From Willaertia magna (lineage: Eukaryota; Heterolobosea; Eutetramitea; Acrasida; Naegleriidae), in assembly GCA_902984215.1 (NCBI GenBank), contig CADWAF010000148.1, positions 1 to 64,000 on the forward strand: a DNA stretch of 64,000 bases. Direction: 5' to 3'. Below the pieces are notes generated by a model. It was given only the letters and a program-made list of their open reading frames with translations. It was not told the DNA's origin and made no database searches. Positions 1-10,348 of this stretch are shown here, in pieces. Each line of letters starts with the position of its first letter. Position 1 is the stretch's first letter. The translations under genes and the position numbers were made by a program.

Positions 1-263
1 TTAACAATGCAATTTATGCCAAGTAAGTAGAAGCAACATGTTTGAATAAATTTAAAATGATTAATGAAAGGTGGTAGTTTAAGAATCTTTTGAAATTAAA
101 GCCATAAATTAATTATTTAACGCACTTTTTTTTTTCAAAATGCATTGTTTGTAAATAATTATTAATCAATAAACAAAATTTATTAAAAATTACAAGAAAT
201 ATTAAAACTGATTGTGCAATCAAGTTTTACAGTTGTCTCAACATACATATGAAAATAAAAATC

Positions 264-917
264 TCATTGGTAATCCTTCTCAATTTTTAGTAATTTCCTT
301 AACATTTCATTTTCATCTTTCAAAGACTTTTCATTTGTATCTAATAAAATTAATTCCATATTTCTTTCCCTAGATACTTCTCTCATTACATTTATTGATT
401 CCATTAATTTACTTTTTAAAATAATATTTTGATTAAGTAATTGATTATTTTCAATCTCTAATTTTTGTAATCTATTTGTTAATAAAGATTTTTCTTGTTC
501 ATATTTATCATTTATTGATTGAATTTTATTATGTGACCTTTCTAAAATTAATTGAATAGCATTTTCATAGTTTTGTATTTTACATTGTTGTTGAAAGTTT
601 ATTTCTTTTTGTATAGCTAATTCTTTTAATAAATCTTCTTCTTTTTTATCAATTAAGAATGAAACTTTAACTGCTTCTTCTTTTTCGGAAGAATTAGATT
701 GTAGAACTTTAATTTCTTGTTGTAATTTTTGAATAGTTTCTTGTAAAATTTGTGTTTGATTTGATGATCTGGGTGTAATACATTTTTGTTCCGATATTTG
801 TGTTATTGTTGATTGTGTATGTTTTAATTGTAGATGTAATTGTTGTACACGTTGAGATAACCCATCAAAAATACTATTGACTTGTTGTTGTTCTTGTTGG
901 TTTGTTGTTGGTTGCAT
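264..917 (-). CDS. FGFR1OP2: SIKE/FGFR1OP2-family coiled-coil protein
   Basis: Predicted coiled-coil protein of the SIKE/FGFR1OP2 family, whose animal members sit in STRIPAK phosphatase-kinase complexes. The whole protein is heptad-rich. The pieces matching the family are a PRS element followed by a long QQE-rich helix, a segment like YENAIQLILERSHNKIQS (family ALELIMSKYREQM), a VMREV stretch and the C-terminal NEMLRKLLKI (family NKGLREILQI). I chose the ATG at 917 (MQPTTNQQ) because it follows an A-run, the usual start context here; an upstream in-frame ATG at 1007 would add 30 non-conserved residues. It stops at TGA, unlike most neighbours. Family assignment is moderately sure; the STRIPAK role is inferred. 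Confidence 0.6.
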   Translation of the reverse strand: MQPTTNQQEQQQVNSIFDGLSQRVQQLHLQLKHTQSTITQISEQKCITPRSSNQTQILQETIQKLQQEIKVLQSNSSEKEEAVKVSFLIDKKEEDLLKELAIQKEINFQQQCKIQNYENAIQLILERSHNKIQSINDKYEQEKSLLTNRLQKLEIENNQLLNQNIILKSKLMESINVMREVSRERNMELILLDTNEKSLKDENEMLRKLLKIEKDYQ

Positions 918-1892
918 TTTTATTAAAGATGATGACTTTTTTACAATATAAAAGTTTATTGCTACAGGACTATTATTGTCTACAATAATAATATCAATCT
1001 CTGCCATTGTCTTTGTTACTTGATGATAATCTTCAATTTTCGAATTTTAATAGACGAAAAATCTATTCTCGTATTAATATTAATAGAGGTATGGTTTGTT
1101 TTTGAATTTTAATGCATTGTTGACTTTTCCGAAGCCATTACTTTTTGACTTGGAAATTATTATTTTTCATATCTGTTAATGTTGTAACTTTTACCAATGA
1201 ATGCATATTTAATGATGAACATCAAAAGGAGGAGAAGTTTTCTTTCATTTACTTTTAAACATTGTTATAATTTGAATGTTGTGTATATGGTCTAGACCCC
1301 AGATAAGAGCTGATTCTTTGTTTGATGACACTATTCCTATCGGTTATTTCAGTAGGACGAGAGATGTAAAGTCCTTTTCCAGCTGTGTTAGAAATCTTTC
1401 AGTAAATTAGTTAGGATATATTTCTGTGCGTGCGATATATCACCAAAGAAATATCCAAGAAGAATTTGATGCGCAATGTCGCTATACAACACCAAACCAA
1501 CACCATTAATCTAAGTGAACCTTCATGCCTTCTTAACGATTAGTATTTTCTGTTATCCAATTTCCATTCACTCGTTACACTTGCCTTCTGTGTTTCCTGC
1601 TTGATAAAAATAACGGAAGCTGTTGTCTATTTGCAACAGTAAAGTATAAATTCCAGAAAGTGGATGTCACTGATGGCAATTCTTTGTAATCTGTTTGGGA
1701 TAATCAACTGGAACTTTAATCAACAATGGCAATTAATGTGAGGTGGGCATAATAAGCCAACGACAAACCATTTTACAACGCCAATCATTTTTTCTCTGGG
1801 ATGACGGCTGACTCAGTTCTAAAAGGCAATAAATATCAAGGAAGTCTGCTTGACAGTATTCCATCGTGAAAAAAAAAATTAACACAAATAAG
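918..1892. other. Long intergenic region, divergent promoters
   Basis: About 970 bases between two divergently transcribed genes, long for this window. From about 1260 to 1860 the base composition looks visibly richer in G+C than most intergenic DNA here, and I find no convincing ORF, tRNA or rRNA in it. It probably carries the promoter of the well-expressed-looking Cys-rich protein gene downstream. An unannotated non-coding transcript is possible but nothing in the sequence proves one. Confidence 0.4.
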
Positions 1893-3287
1893 ATGAAAGC
1901 AATCGTTTTATTCGCATTAATCTTAAGTTTAACATTCGCTTATGTTAACTCTCAAACTTGTTCTGCAAGATGGGTCCAAGGAAGTAATGATGGTACACTC
2001 TCAGCTTCATTCGTTAATTGTCCAGTTGGTCAAATCACTGGAACTGATAATGGTAAAACAGTTTGTTTAGATTATGCAGCAACTGCAAAGAATTTATTAG
2101 GTGCAACTTGTACTGCTGATTCTGAATGTAAATTCACATGGATGACTTGTCAAGGTGGTAAATGTGTTGTTAAACAAACTAGAAGAGAAGGTGATGCTTG
2201 TTCCGTTAAACAAAACTGTGCTACATCTTACAGTAGAACTCAAAACTGTCACTCAAGTGTCTGTAAACCATACTCATATGTTTATCTTAAGAAGGGAGAA
2301 ACATGTTCAGGAAACACTGTTGATGATGCAGCAAATACTGTTAAGACTTGTGATTCTAACTTAGTTTGTATGCCAAAAGATTTAACTACTAGTTTATGTT
2401 ATGAAATTAAGGCAAACGGTGAAAATGAAGCTTGTTCAACAAAGGATGATACTAACATGATTGTTAATACTTGTAAATCTGGTTTAACTTGTATCTCAAG
2501 CGTCTGTAAACCAATCACTATTGTCAAACAAGGTGAATCATGTGCAGATTTCCCACAACAACAAAAACAATGTGATACCAATTTAATGTGTAGAAAGGCA
2601 TCTGCAACTGCATCTGGAAATACTTGTGAAAAATCAGCAGATTGGGATCAATATTGTGATAGTGATGCTTCATGTTTATGGGGTGGTGTTCAACATGGTG
2701 CTTTAACTGTATGTGCACAAAACGTTTGTAAGAGAAAGTATGAAAAGAAGGATGGTGAAACTTGTGAAAAGAATATTGAATGTTATTCTGGATATTGTAC
2801 TGGTGGTAAATGTACTGCAGTCTCTGCTTCATGTTCTACTACTAATGCTTGTCCAACTTATGATGGTAACTCTGGTTGTGCTTGTGGTGGTAACGTTACT
2901 GCAACTGGATCAAATGGTACTTGTGTTGCTTCATGCCAAGGTTTCGCAACTGATTTACAAGCATGTTTATGGAATAACTATTATAATGATATGTCTACTG
3001 TTGTCCCATCATTAGGTTCATTAGGTTATTCTCAAATTATTGATACTGGTGCAGCAGCTTTCTCTAAATGTAAGGAAGAATATGCACACTTATATACTTG
3101 TTTAAAGAATAATTTAAGTGCAGCAGGTATTAAGAACGTTGGTACTTTAGATACTACTATTGTTGATTTAGCAACTGCAACTGCAGCAACACCAAAATAT
3201 ACTAGACCAATTCAAAGAAGCTCTGCAGTCAGTATTGTTGCATCTATGGTTTTAATGATTGTTGCAATCTTCTTAGTTATGTTCTAA
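1893..3287 (+). CDS. Secreted Cys-rich surface protein, GPI-type C-terminus
   Basis: Predicted cell-surface protein of 464 residues. It opens with a clear signal peptide (MKAIVLFALILSLTFAYVNS), then about 400 residues with repeated Cys modules of the form GE-x-C...C...L-x-C...C-K, a CACGG knot-like stretch with NVT and NGT glycosylation sites, and ends in a short hydrophobic tail (SIVASMVLMIVAIFLVMF), as in GPI-anchor signals or a terminal membrane helix. The open frame extends upstream to a GTG, but the first ATG, at 1893, begins exactly at the signal peptide. Codon use is more uniform (TGT, GGT, ACT, GTT) than in neighbours, suggesting high expression. I do not recognise the family; a function in adhesion or surface coat is only a guess. 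Confidence 0.8.
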   Translation: MKAIVLFALILSLTFAYVNSQTCSARWVQGSNDGTLSASFVNCPVGQITGTDNGKTVCLDYAATAKNLLGATCTADSECKFTWMTCQGGKCVVKQTRREGDACSVKQNCATSYSRTQNCHSSVCKPYSYVYLKKGETCSGNTVDDAANTVKTCDSNLVCMPKDLTTSLCYEIKANGENEACSTKDDTNMIVNTCKSGLTCISSVCKPITIVKQGESCADFPQQQKQCDTNLMCRKASATASGNTCEKSADWDQYCDSDASCLWGGVQHGALTVCAQNVCKRKYEKKDGETCEKNIECYSGYCTGGKCTAVSASCSTTNACPTYDGNSGCACGGNVTATGSNGTCVASCQGFATDLQACLWNNYYNDMSTVVPSLGSLGYSQIIDTGAAAFSKCKEEYAHLYTCLKNNLSAAGIKNVGTLDTTIVDLATATAATPKYTRPIQRSSAVSIVASMVLMIVAIFLVMF

Positions 3288-3723
3288 ATTAATTTACTAA
3301 ATAAAATTATTTATTTATTCTAAGTTAATGTTAATTATTTGCAGTAGTTAAATGTATTTAAGAAAACTAGCTGTTGTGCTGGTTTTACCTAGATTTTATA
3401 CCAAGGTCTTATCAAACAAAAATGACACCTTGAAACACACACCTAAAAGCTTAATTCAAAACAAAGGAAATCAATTGTTTGTTTGAAAAAAGCTATAAAT
3501 TCATTTAAAATTAACATTTGCTAGTTCAGAATCAGGCCAATTCAACCGGTTCTCTAACTTACTAGCCGGTCAACCATTTTTTGTAAAGAAAGTGATTTGG
3601 CGCCACTTCTTGACGTTGCGAAACTGATGTTAGAAATAAAATCCCTCCAATTTTCTATAGACTCACCAATAAAAAAAAGCTTTTAACTCTAATTGTTATT
3701 AATTTATTTTCACACATAAAACC
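3288..3723. other. Intergenic region upstream of CKS1
   Basis: About 435 bases between two genes on the same strand. The first part should hold the 3' end of the Cys-rich gene. The later part holds the CKS1 promoter, including an E2F-type motif annotated separately and a short A-rich stretch just before the start. No other ORF or RNA gene is seen. Confidence 0.5.
3596..3603 (+). promoter_or_regulatory. E2F-type site upstream of CKS1
   Basis: The octamer TTTGGCGC matches the E2F/DP consensus TTTSSCGC exactly and lies about 120 bases before the CKS1 start codon, in otherwise AT-rich DNA. E2F control of CKS/CDK genes is known in animals and plants; use of the site in this organism is inferred. 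A similar site precedes the CDK1 gene at about 30190. Confidence 0.5.
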
Positions 3724-4196
3724 ATGGAAGGCCGCGACGGAAAGGAAATTACTCTAGATGATCTTCGTCAACAATTCCACTATAGTGACAAATACTATGA
3801 TGAACAAAACGAATACAGACACGTGACTTTGCCTAGAGAATATGGTGTATATATCTATAAACAATATGGTGGTAAATTATTGACCGAAAATGAATGGAGA
3901 TCTGTTGGTATTGAAATGTCTAAAGGTAAATATTTATTTATATTATTATTGTTAAGTATTAATTATTAATGTGTAACATTATATATTTAAATTCAAAGGT
4001 TGGGTTCATGTAAGTATTAAGAAAATTATTTTCACTAATTACTATTCTTCTTTAGTATGGTTTCTCTCCTTCAGAACCACATATCTTATTGTTCTATAGA
4101 AAGTTTACTGGAAACGGAGTAACACCACGTGTTAAGCAAGAACAACAATATCAAAAAATCATTCAAGAAAGAGAGAAAAGAGTACAACAATTGTAA
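3724..4196 (+). CDS. CKS1: Cyclin-dependent kinase regulatory subunit CKS1
   Basis: Small CDK-binding adaptor of 117 residues that docks phosphorylated substrates onto cyclin-CDK. Family hallmarks are visible in order: YSDKYYDEQNEYRHVTLPRE, LTENEWRSVGIEMSKGWVH, and SEPHILLFYRK (the HxPEPHILLF motif with S-E-P). Spliced as 3724-3925, 3999-4009, 4056-4196; the middle exon is only 11 nt and encodes part of GWVH, restoring the conserved G-W-V-H-Y run exactly. Both introns are GT-AG. The C-terminal tail (QEQQYQKIIQEREKRVQQL) is charged and longer than in human CKS1. The partner kinase CDK1 lies at 28.9-30.1 kb. Confidence 0.95.
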
Positions 4197-4378
4197 TTTT
4201 ATCCATCCCAATAGTTAATTAATAATTTTTGTCCTATGAATGAATGTGTTGAATAAACCATTCATTCAAAATATTATTTATTATTCAAACAAATTAATTT
4301 ATTTTGTTGCATCTTATGAAAAGAAGTTTTTCCTAAAGTTGCAATAATAAAACTTGACTAATTAATAAAATTAATTAT

Positions 4379-6274
4379 TTATTTCCTATTTGATTTTCTC
4401 TTTTTCTGCTCTGGCTCTGTAAATTTTTCTGGTTTCTTTCCCAGCCTAGAAGCAAATGATTTTGTCCTTTCTTCTTTGCCTTTAGATGCAAATAATGAAT
4501 TAGATCCATAGGAAAGTGATTGAGAGTTTTCTATACCATATATTCCAATATCATCTTCATTATTATCTTCTTGGGATAGTCCATGTATTGCCTTCTTTCT
4601 TTGTATTTTTCTTTCTTCACGTTTTCTCTTCTTTTCTTCTTCGTCAACTTTAGCTTCAGGATTATTAAGTAATTCAGCAAATCTTTCATCGTCAACTGAT
4701 GCAATCTTTTGAGTCTTCTTTTGTTTCTTTGGTTTTTTATTCTTATTCTCCTCTTCAGTAATAAAGTCAACTAACTTTTTAATACGTTGTTCTGTAAGTC
4801 TTTCTTCAGATATCTTATCTATATTTTCAATATTTTCAATTGAACTATCTTTCTTATCAGCATATTCTAATGCACGTTTATATAAAGACATCTTAATGAA
4901 GAAACCATGCATGTAAGGTTTAAGTAAGTCTGTACCATGTAAATCTTCCAAACCAAGATCTTTAATTTCTTCAAGAGTAAGGAATTTAAAGTCTTGATAA
5001 ACAGTATTCTTCTTAAATTCTTCTAATTCTTCAGTCATTGTATCTACGAATGAACACCATTTAGGAGCTGGACCTAGACTAGGAATATAATAAGGTTTAA
5101 CTTTAGATCTTTCACCTCCAACCATTATCATACCACTTTGAGGAATAACACAAAAGTCAGAAATGTTTGTTGGATATTCAAGATTAGTAAAGTTGTTACC
5201 AGTTGACTTATCCCAAATCTTAATAGTTCTATTATCTGCAGAGATAATATTCTTTGTTAAATCATGATAAGAAATCTTTACAACTCGTTGTTCAGATAAA
5301 TGATCTTTAACGAATATAGCTCCTTGTTTTCTCAAATCAAATAATCCAACTCTTCCTCTATCATTACCAACAGCGAATGAGATACCATCATTATCAAATT
5401 CAAAGGCTGTTATAGATGAACCTACATTATCTATTGAGGTACTTAACAATTTCCCTATACTTGAGCAAGCATCTAACACTCCAGCAACTCTCTTTGTACG
5501 AGGGTCTACACATTCTACAAAACCATTATCACAACCTAATGCGAATAATTGATGAACTGGATTAATCTTTATAGTATTAATAGCCTCAGAATTGGTATAA
5601 GATTCAGTTGGTTTTCTAAACATTCCTTGTTCTAAATTAAATCTATACATTTCATTACTACTTCCAACCATTAATAACTCTGCACTATGATCATGATAAG
5701 CTATATCTCTACCAAACTTTGGTATTCTAAATCTATAGTAACTACCCCATTGAGCATGTAGTTCTACATATCTATCAACACAAAGTGTAGCTAACTTTTT
5801 GAAATCGGAAGTTAATGGACAGAGTTTTAAAATTTCATAATCTACATGACGTTTAAATTTCATTGTTAATTCATCTAATAAGAAACATCTTATTTGAGGA
5901 GGATATAACCCAGTAGCAAATAAATGGTTTTCATCTCCGGCTAAACAAATATTACTTGTAGCAGTCGGAAATTCTAAATCATCAATTAAATTGAAATAGT
6001 TTTTTACTGCGGTATTATATTTAGCTTTAATATTTGATTTATTAATTATATCAACTAAACTTTGTTTTCCTTCTAAATCATAGACTTGAACACCATAATT
6101 TGTAGAAGCAATATTCATATCATTTGAAGAAGCTTTTAATTTTTCAATGTCATTATTTCCAAATATTTTAAATTTATCACTCTTTTTATTATTATTTGAT
6201 TTCCTATTGTTATTTTCATTTGGTTTTCTCTTTCTCCTGTTTTCTATCTCTCCTAAAAGTTGATGTATGTTCAT
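4379..6274 (-). CDS. NOL10: NOL10/Enp2 nucleolar ribosome-biogenesis protein
   Basis: Homologue of NOL10 (yeast Enp2), a WD40 protein of the small-subunit processome acting in 18S rRNA maturation in the nucleolus. Diagnostic stretches include FPTATSNICLAGDENHLFATG, YYRFRIPKFGRDIAYH, MYRFNLEQGMF, NVGSSITAFEFDNDG, ILSADNRTIKIWDKSTG-like text, and LGPAPKWCSFVDTMTEELEE followed by HGTDLLKPYMHGFFI. The tail is a basic, Lys/Glu-rich coil as in the family. About 631 residues. I place the start at the ATG at 6274 (MNIHQLL) after an A-run; the open frame reaches a TTG a few codons earlier. The N-terminal 35 residues are a basic nuclear-type extension. Confidence 0.93.
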   Translation of the reverse strand: MNIHQLLGEIENRRKRKPNENNNRKSNNNKKSDKFKIFGNNDIEKLKASSNDMNIASTNYGVQVYDLEGKQSLVDIINKSNIKAKYNTAVKNYFNLIDDLEFPTATSNICLAGDENHLFATGLYPPQIRCFLLDELTMKFKRHVDYEILKLCPLTSDFKKLATLCVDRYVELHAQWGSYYRFRIPKFGRDIAYHDHSAELLMVGSSNEMYRFNLEQGMFRKPTESYTNSEAINTIKINPVHQLFALGCDNGFVECVDPRTKRVAGVLDACSSIGKLLSTSIDNVGSSITAFEFDNDGISFAVGNDRGRVGLFDLRKQGAIFVKDHLSEQRVVKISYHDLTKNIISADNRTIKIWDKSTGNNFTNLEYPTNISDFCVIPQSGMIMVGGERSKVKPYYIPSLGPAPKWCSFVDTMTEELEEFKKNTVYQDFKFLTLEEIKDLGLEDLHGTDLLKPYMHGFFIKMSLYKRALEYADKKDSSIENIENIDKISEERLTEQRIKKLVDFITEEENKNKKPKKQKKTQKIASVDDERFAELLNNPEAKVDEEEKKRKREERKIQRKKAIHGLSQEDNNEDDIGIYGIENSQSLSYGSNSLFASKGKEERTKSFASRLGKKPEKFTEPEQKKRKSNRK

Positions 6275-6476
6275 TTTTTTTAACAAAATTCAATAAATTA
6301 CGTGAACGATGTCAGCAAGAAGGTAAAAAGTTGGGAGAATTAGACAAACAGGAATTACTCTGAGTAAACTTTCTACATGAGGGCAATATGGAAGAACAAG
6401 TAAAATTGTTTTAACAACCTTTGAGCTATTTGGTTTGTTGTGTTAAAAGAAAAGATTTTTAAATTTTGTAAAAAAA

Positions 6477-8863
6477 ATGCAAGATTTTAAAATTGAGGAA
6501 GCAGATGAAGAAGTTATCGAACAACCAATAATTAACACAGAAGAGAAAATTGAAAGGGATGACCAAGAAATTGATGAAGAGGGTGAACTTTTTAATATGA
6601 AGGAAGATGTAGAAGTTCAGGAAGAAGAAGAGGAAACTAAACCACTTACTACAACTCCTTCCGAAGAAGATGAAGAACCTATTCAAGAGGCAAGTATTCA
6701 AAATCAATCTTCCTACACTTTAGATACACCTATTATTGATGTTACAAATGAAAATTTTGAAGAAATATTAGATGAAATAAAACAACAATTACCTAAAGTT
6801 GCTTTTATTTCTTTCGATCTTGAAATGACTGGATTAGAAGTAGAGTATGTTGTTTTATTAAACCAACATTGTGTTTGATTATTATTGTTTAACAATTTTA
6901 TATTTCTAAACAATTTTATAATAATACAAAAGTGATGAACATAAGGTCCTGTTTATAGATACTATTGAGGATAGATATACTAAATTAAAAGCAAGTGCTA
7001 AAAGTTTCGAAGCAGTGCAATTTGGGTTATGTTTGTGGTTCGTCGTTGAAGAAAAGATTATTTCTCAACAACAAACAACAACTGTTGAGGAATCAAGAGG
7101 CGAAGAATTAACTAGATTACTAAAACAAAGATTAGCTAAATTGAGTACTATTCCACCAACAACAAGTAATAATAACAACTCTTCATTGGTTAATAATGGA
7201 ACTAGATTAGATATGAAATGTTATAATTTTTATTTATTTAAAAAACCTGCGGGAACCTCAAGAGTATTTTCTTGTCAAAATACTTGTTTACAATTTTTAA
7301 TTGAAAATAGAATGGATTTTAATAAGGGTAAGTTTAATTAATTACTGAAATAATTGTTAATAACAATCAAATAGTTGTTATGGAAGGTATTACTTATATG
7401 AATGAAGAAGAAGAACAACAATTAAGACAAAATTTACAAAGGAAAATGAAACAAAAATTATTTCAAAATACTAAAAAACGTTTTGGAGATAAAATTGATA
7501 GAAGTAGATTAACACCTCAACAATTAGAATTTTTAGAAAATACTAAAAGTAGAGTTATAGAATGGTTTGAGAATACTAATGAATTATTATTAGATTTAGA
7601 TCCATGTAATTCATTTGAAAGAAAATTATTATTTGAAGAATTAAATAGTTTATATGAAGATAAAATTACATTATCATCTGTCTATGGAAATGGTACAACT
7701 TATATTAGAGTTGAAAGAATTGCAGCTGAAAGTCAAGAAGAAAAATTAAGTAGAGAATTAGAAGAAGCTGTGAATAAAGAATTGGGTTTTACAAGAGTAC
7801 TCAGAGAAATTAGAAAATATAAACAAATATTTTATGTAGGTCACAATGCAATGCTTGATTTTATGCATGTTTATAATAAGTTTATAAATCCTTTACCTGA
7901 AGATTCAGAAACTTATAAAATTGCATTACATAAATATTTTGAACAGTAAGTATTTAATTTTACAATAATTGTAATGTTTACAATTTTAGTATTGTTGATA
8001 CAAAATATACTGTAGAAAATTATCCACAAATGGCATCACAGTTAGGGAGAGATACAAGTTTAAGATCAGTATTTGAACATGTTCTTCATAATAGTAAACC
8101 CGGTAGTCCAGAATTAGATTTCTTTACCAATAATTATAATCTATTTCAAAATTATAGTCATGTAGCTGCATATGATGCTTTAATGACTGGTTATATATTT
8201 GTTAAAGTTAGTCACTTCATTGGCAAAAATAGAAGTAAATATTATAAATCAATTGGAAATTTAACACATTTGAAAGAATTTGTTAATGTTATTAATTTAC
8301 ATAGTTCTGAACAAAACTTTAAAATTATGAAAGAAAATCCAAAACAAGACAGATCAGATGTATTTTTATTAACTGGAATGACTCAAGAAATTACTAACGA
8401 TACAATTAACAAGGCTTTTAAGAAATATGGTCCAATTAAGATTTACTGGTTGAACGCAAAGTATTGTTTTGTTCAACTAAAGAATAGAGGATTACTTAAG
8501 CAATGCATTAAAGACGTCACTAATATATTCTTATGTCACAATAAGGAATTAAAAGCATTAGTTATTGAAAAAGGTGTTAGCGTTATGACTTATGAACAAG
8601 CAGCACAAGGTCATATTTTATCTTCCTTATCTTCAGTTGGAAGTTCAAATAATTTAGAAGATCAAGAAATGAATCCAAATAAGAGAACCAATGTTGAGAT
8701 GGATGGCGAAGAAGACGAACAACAAACAAGAGTATCTAGGGCATCAACATCATCTACTTTTACAGGAGCAACAACTAATAGAAATAATACTAAGCGTACA
8801 AGAACAACTACAACAACAGAGCAATTACAAACCTCTTCATCAAATTCTTGTGTTATCCTTTAA
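6477..8863 (+). CDS. PARN: PARN-type poly(A)-specific ribonuclease with CaaX end
   Basis: Deadenylase of the PARN/CAF1 DEDD nuclease family, about 735 residues. Exons 6477-6844, 6933-7327, 7375-7945, 7990-8863; the phases agree and rebuild conserved blocks. After an acidic N-terminal extension of about 95 residues come FISFDLEMTGLEVDDEH (first DE pair), AVQFGLCLW, MDFNKVVMEGITYMNEEEE, FTRVLREIRK...VGHNAMLDFMHV (catalytic D), the final D in YDALMTGY, then an RRM-like region (ITNDTINKAFKKYGPIKIYW). The first catalytic pair reads D-L-E as expected. The tail is Ser/Thr-rich and basic and ends in C-V-I-L, a CaaX prenylation box of the geranylgeranyl type, unusual for PARN. Prenylation is inferred. 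Confidence 0.9.
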
Positions 8864-8937
8864 TTTCTCATAATAAAAATTTAAATTGTAATAACAAGCC
8901 TTAGGCTTTCATAGTGAAATAATTTGTTGAAAAAAAA

Positions 8938-9990
8938 ATGTCTGAACAACAACAATCCACAACTTCCTCTAATAGTGTTCCTTCCGAGGTTAACGGTATT
9001 GCAGTTGGTACTCAAGATGGTTTTATTCGTCTTTATCATCATGTACCAAGAAATCAAAAACATGATTTTGATAGTGACCCAACAGGATTATTATTAGGAC
9101 ATACTAAATCAATAAGTGCATTATATAGTAATGAAACACATTTACCAAATTATATTTGTTCAGGAAGTTGGGATTGTGATGTTAGAATTTTTAATCAAAA
9201 AACAATGAAATGTCTTTTTAAATTAACTAAAAAAGCACAAGGAGAAGAAGATGTTAAAGAAATAATTGGAGGACACACAATGGAAGTAGCAAATATCAAT
9301 TCTTTTATGAAGGATTCAATTCCATATTTAGTTACAGGTGGATTAGATTGTCAATTAAAAATATGGCAAATTGAAAATGACAATGTTACATTAAAAAATT
9401 CATTTATTCCAAAAGATGGAACAATGGAATGTTCTATTTGGTGTTCTTCATTTACAAAAGATAATAAATTCTTTATTGGTGGATTACAAGATGGTACAAC
9501 TAGAGGTTTTGATCTAGAAACAGGTAAATTAGTTTCTAGATTTAAAATTCATTCAAATTCAATAAGAAAAATTTTAAATATTCCAACAAATGAAAAGAAT
9601 CTTTTAATTACTGCATCTTCTGATAATTCTATTAAAGCTGTTGATTTACGTGCTAATCAAATTGCATTTCGTTTTGATAATACTCAAAATAGTGGTATGA
9701 TGGATATTGCTTGTTTAAATGATTCTTTATTTGCTGTTGATACAACTGGAAGTATAAAGGAATTAAGTTTGAAAATGTTAAGTGAAAAGAATACTGCTAA
9801 AACAATTGTAAATCAAGTTAAAACTGCACATCGTGGTGTTATTACATCTGCTCTTTTACATAAAGGTTTATTATTTACAGGTGGAGGTGCTGACAAGGTT
9901 GTTAAAGTATGGGATATTAGTAAGAGTTTGAAATTATTACATACTCTCAATTTACAAGATGGTGTATTTGCTTTATCTGGATTACAATAA
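8938..9990 (+). CDS. WD40-repeat protein
   Basis: Intronless 350-residue protein that is nearly all WD40 propeller. Blades are visible as VGTQDGFIRLYHH, SGSWDCDVRIFNQK, TGGLDCQLKIWQI, IGGLQDGTTRGFDLETG, TASSDNSIKAVDL, VDTTGSIKELSL and TGGGADKVVKVWDIS, so seven blades closing on themselves. The first 15 residues are Ser/Gln-rich and disordered. The start follows an A-run. No extra domain is present, so I cannot assign it to one orthologous group; a scaffold role is the general expectation for single-propeller proteins. Confidence 0.85.
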   Translation: MSEQQQSTTSSNSVPSEVNGIAVGTQDGFIRLYHHVPRNQKHDFDSDPTGLLLGHTKSISALYSNETHLPNYICSGSWDCDVRIFNQKTMKCLFKLTKKAQGEEDVKEIIGGHTMEVANINSFMKDSIPYLVTGGLDCQLKIWQIENDNVTLKNSFIPKDGTMECSIWCSSFTKDNKFFIGGLQDGTTRGFDLETGKLVSRFKIHSNSIRKILNIPTNEKNLLITASSDNSIKAVDLRANQIAFRFDNTQNSGMMDIACLNDSLFAVDTTGSIKELSLKMLSEKNTAKTIVNQVKTAHRGVITSALLHKGLLFTGGGADKVVKVWDISKSLKLLHTLNLQDGVFALSGLQ

Positions 9991-10046
9991 ATGATTCAAT
10001 TAGCTTACTTGATTCTTTTTTTATAATTAATGATTGTGACTTGAAA

Positions 10047-10328
10047 ATGAGTATTTATTGCAAAGAAATGTCTAAAGAAGAGGAAGCTATTCTAACAGTA
10101 GAAGTACCAAATGATGACAATGAGGGAGTAGCGGAAGATAAAGAGACTTATTATATAGCTTCTCAAAAAGAAAAGTTTTTGAATTGGTTAATGAAAAAAC
10201 ATCCAAAACTTTATTTCGTTTTAGATGAAGCTTGGTGATATTTAAAAAACGCTTTTTGTTGTTTCTTTTTTGTTCCTTTAATTATTGTGGCTATTATTGT
10301 CATTTTGATTTTTGTGATTATGAAATAA
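10047..10328 (+). CDS. Candidate small membrane selenoprotein (in-frame TGA)
   Basis: Short gene not matching any family I know. Reading from ATG 10047 (MSIYCKEMSKEEE...) gives 63 acidic residues ending FVLDEAW, then an in-frame TGA at 10236-10238. The same frame continues YLKNAFCCFF followed by FVPLIIVAIIVILIFVIMK and TAA at 10326-10328: a perfect C-terminal membrane helix. With TGA read as selenocysteine the product is 93 residues, Sec at 64, at the membrane edge. No AG acceptor lies between the TGA and the helix, so an intron cannot explain the join. A SECIS-like hairpin begins about 20 nt after the TAA. Alternatives are stop readthrough, a recent nonsense mutation, or chance. Sec machinery has been reported in Naegleria (established knowledge); its use here is inferred. 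Confidence 0.65.
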
Positions 10329-10348
10329 TACAATTACTTGAGATTATT

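Noticed and set aside
1..263. Left edge of the window
   Set aside because: AT-rich, no supported ORF; probably 3' region or spacer of a gene outside the window.
180..266. TGA stop of the SIKE-like gene followed by about 26 open codons in frame
   Set aside because: Unlike the 10 kb case, the continuation shows no membrane helix or conserved motif, I saw no SECIS-type hairpin, and the family normally ends at this point.
4531..4770. Lys-rich minus-strand frame inside NOL10
   Set aside because: Shadow of the Lys/Glu-rich NOL10 tail in another frame.
10236..10328. Intron explaining the TGA in the small 10 kb ORF
   Set aside because: No AG dinucleotide occurs between the TGA and the membrane helix, so no GT-AG intron can remove the TGA and keep the helix.
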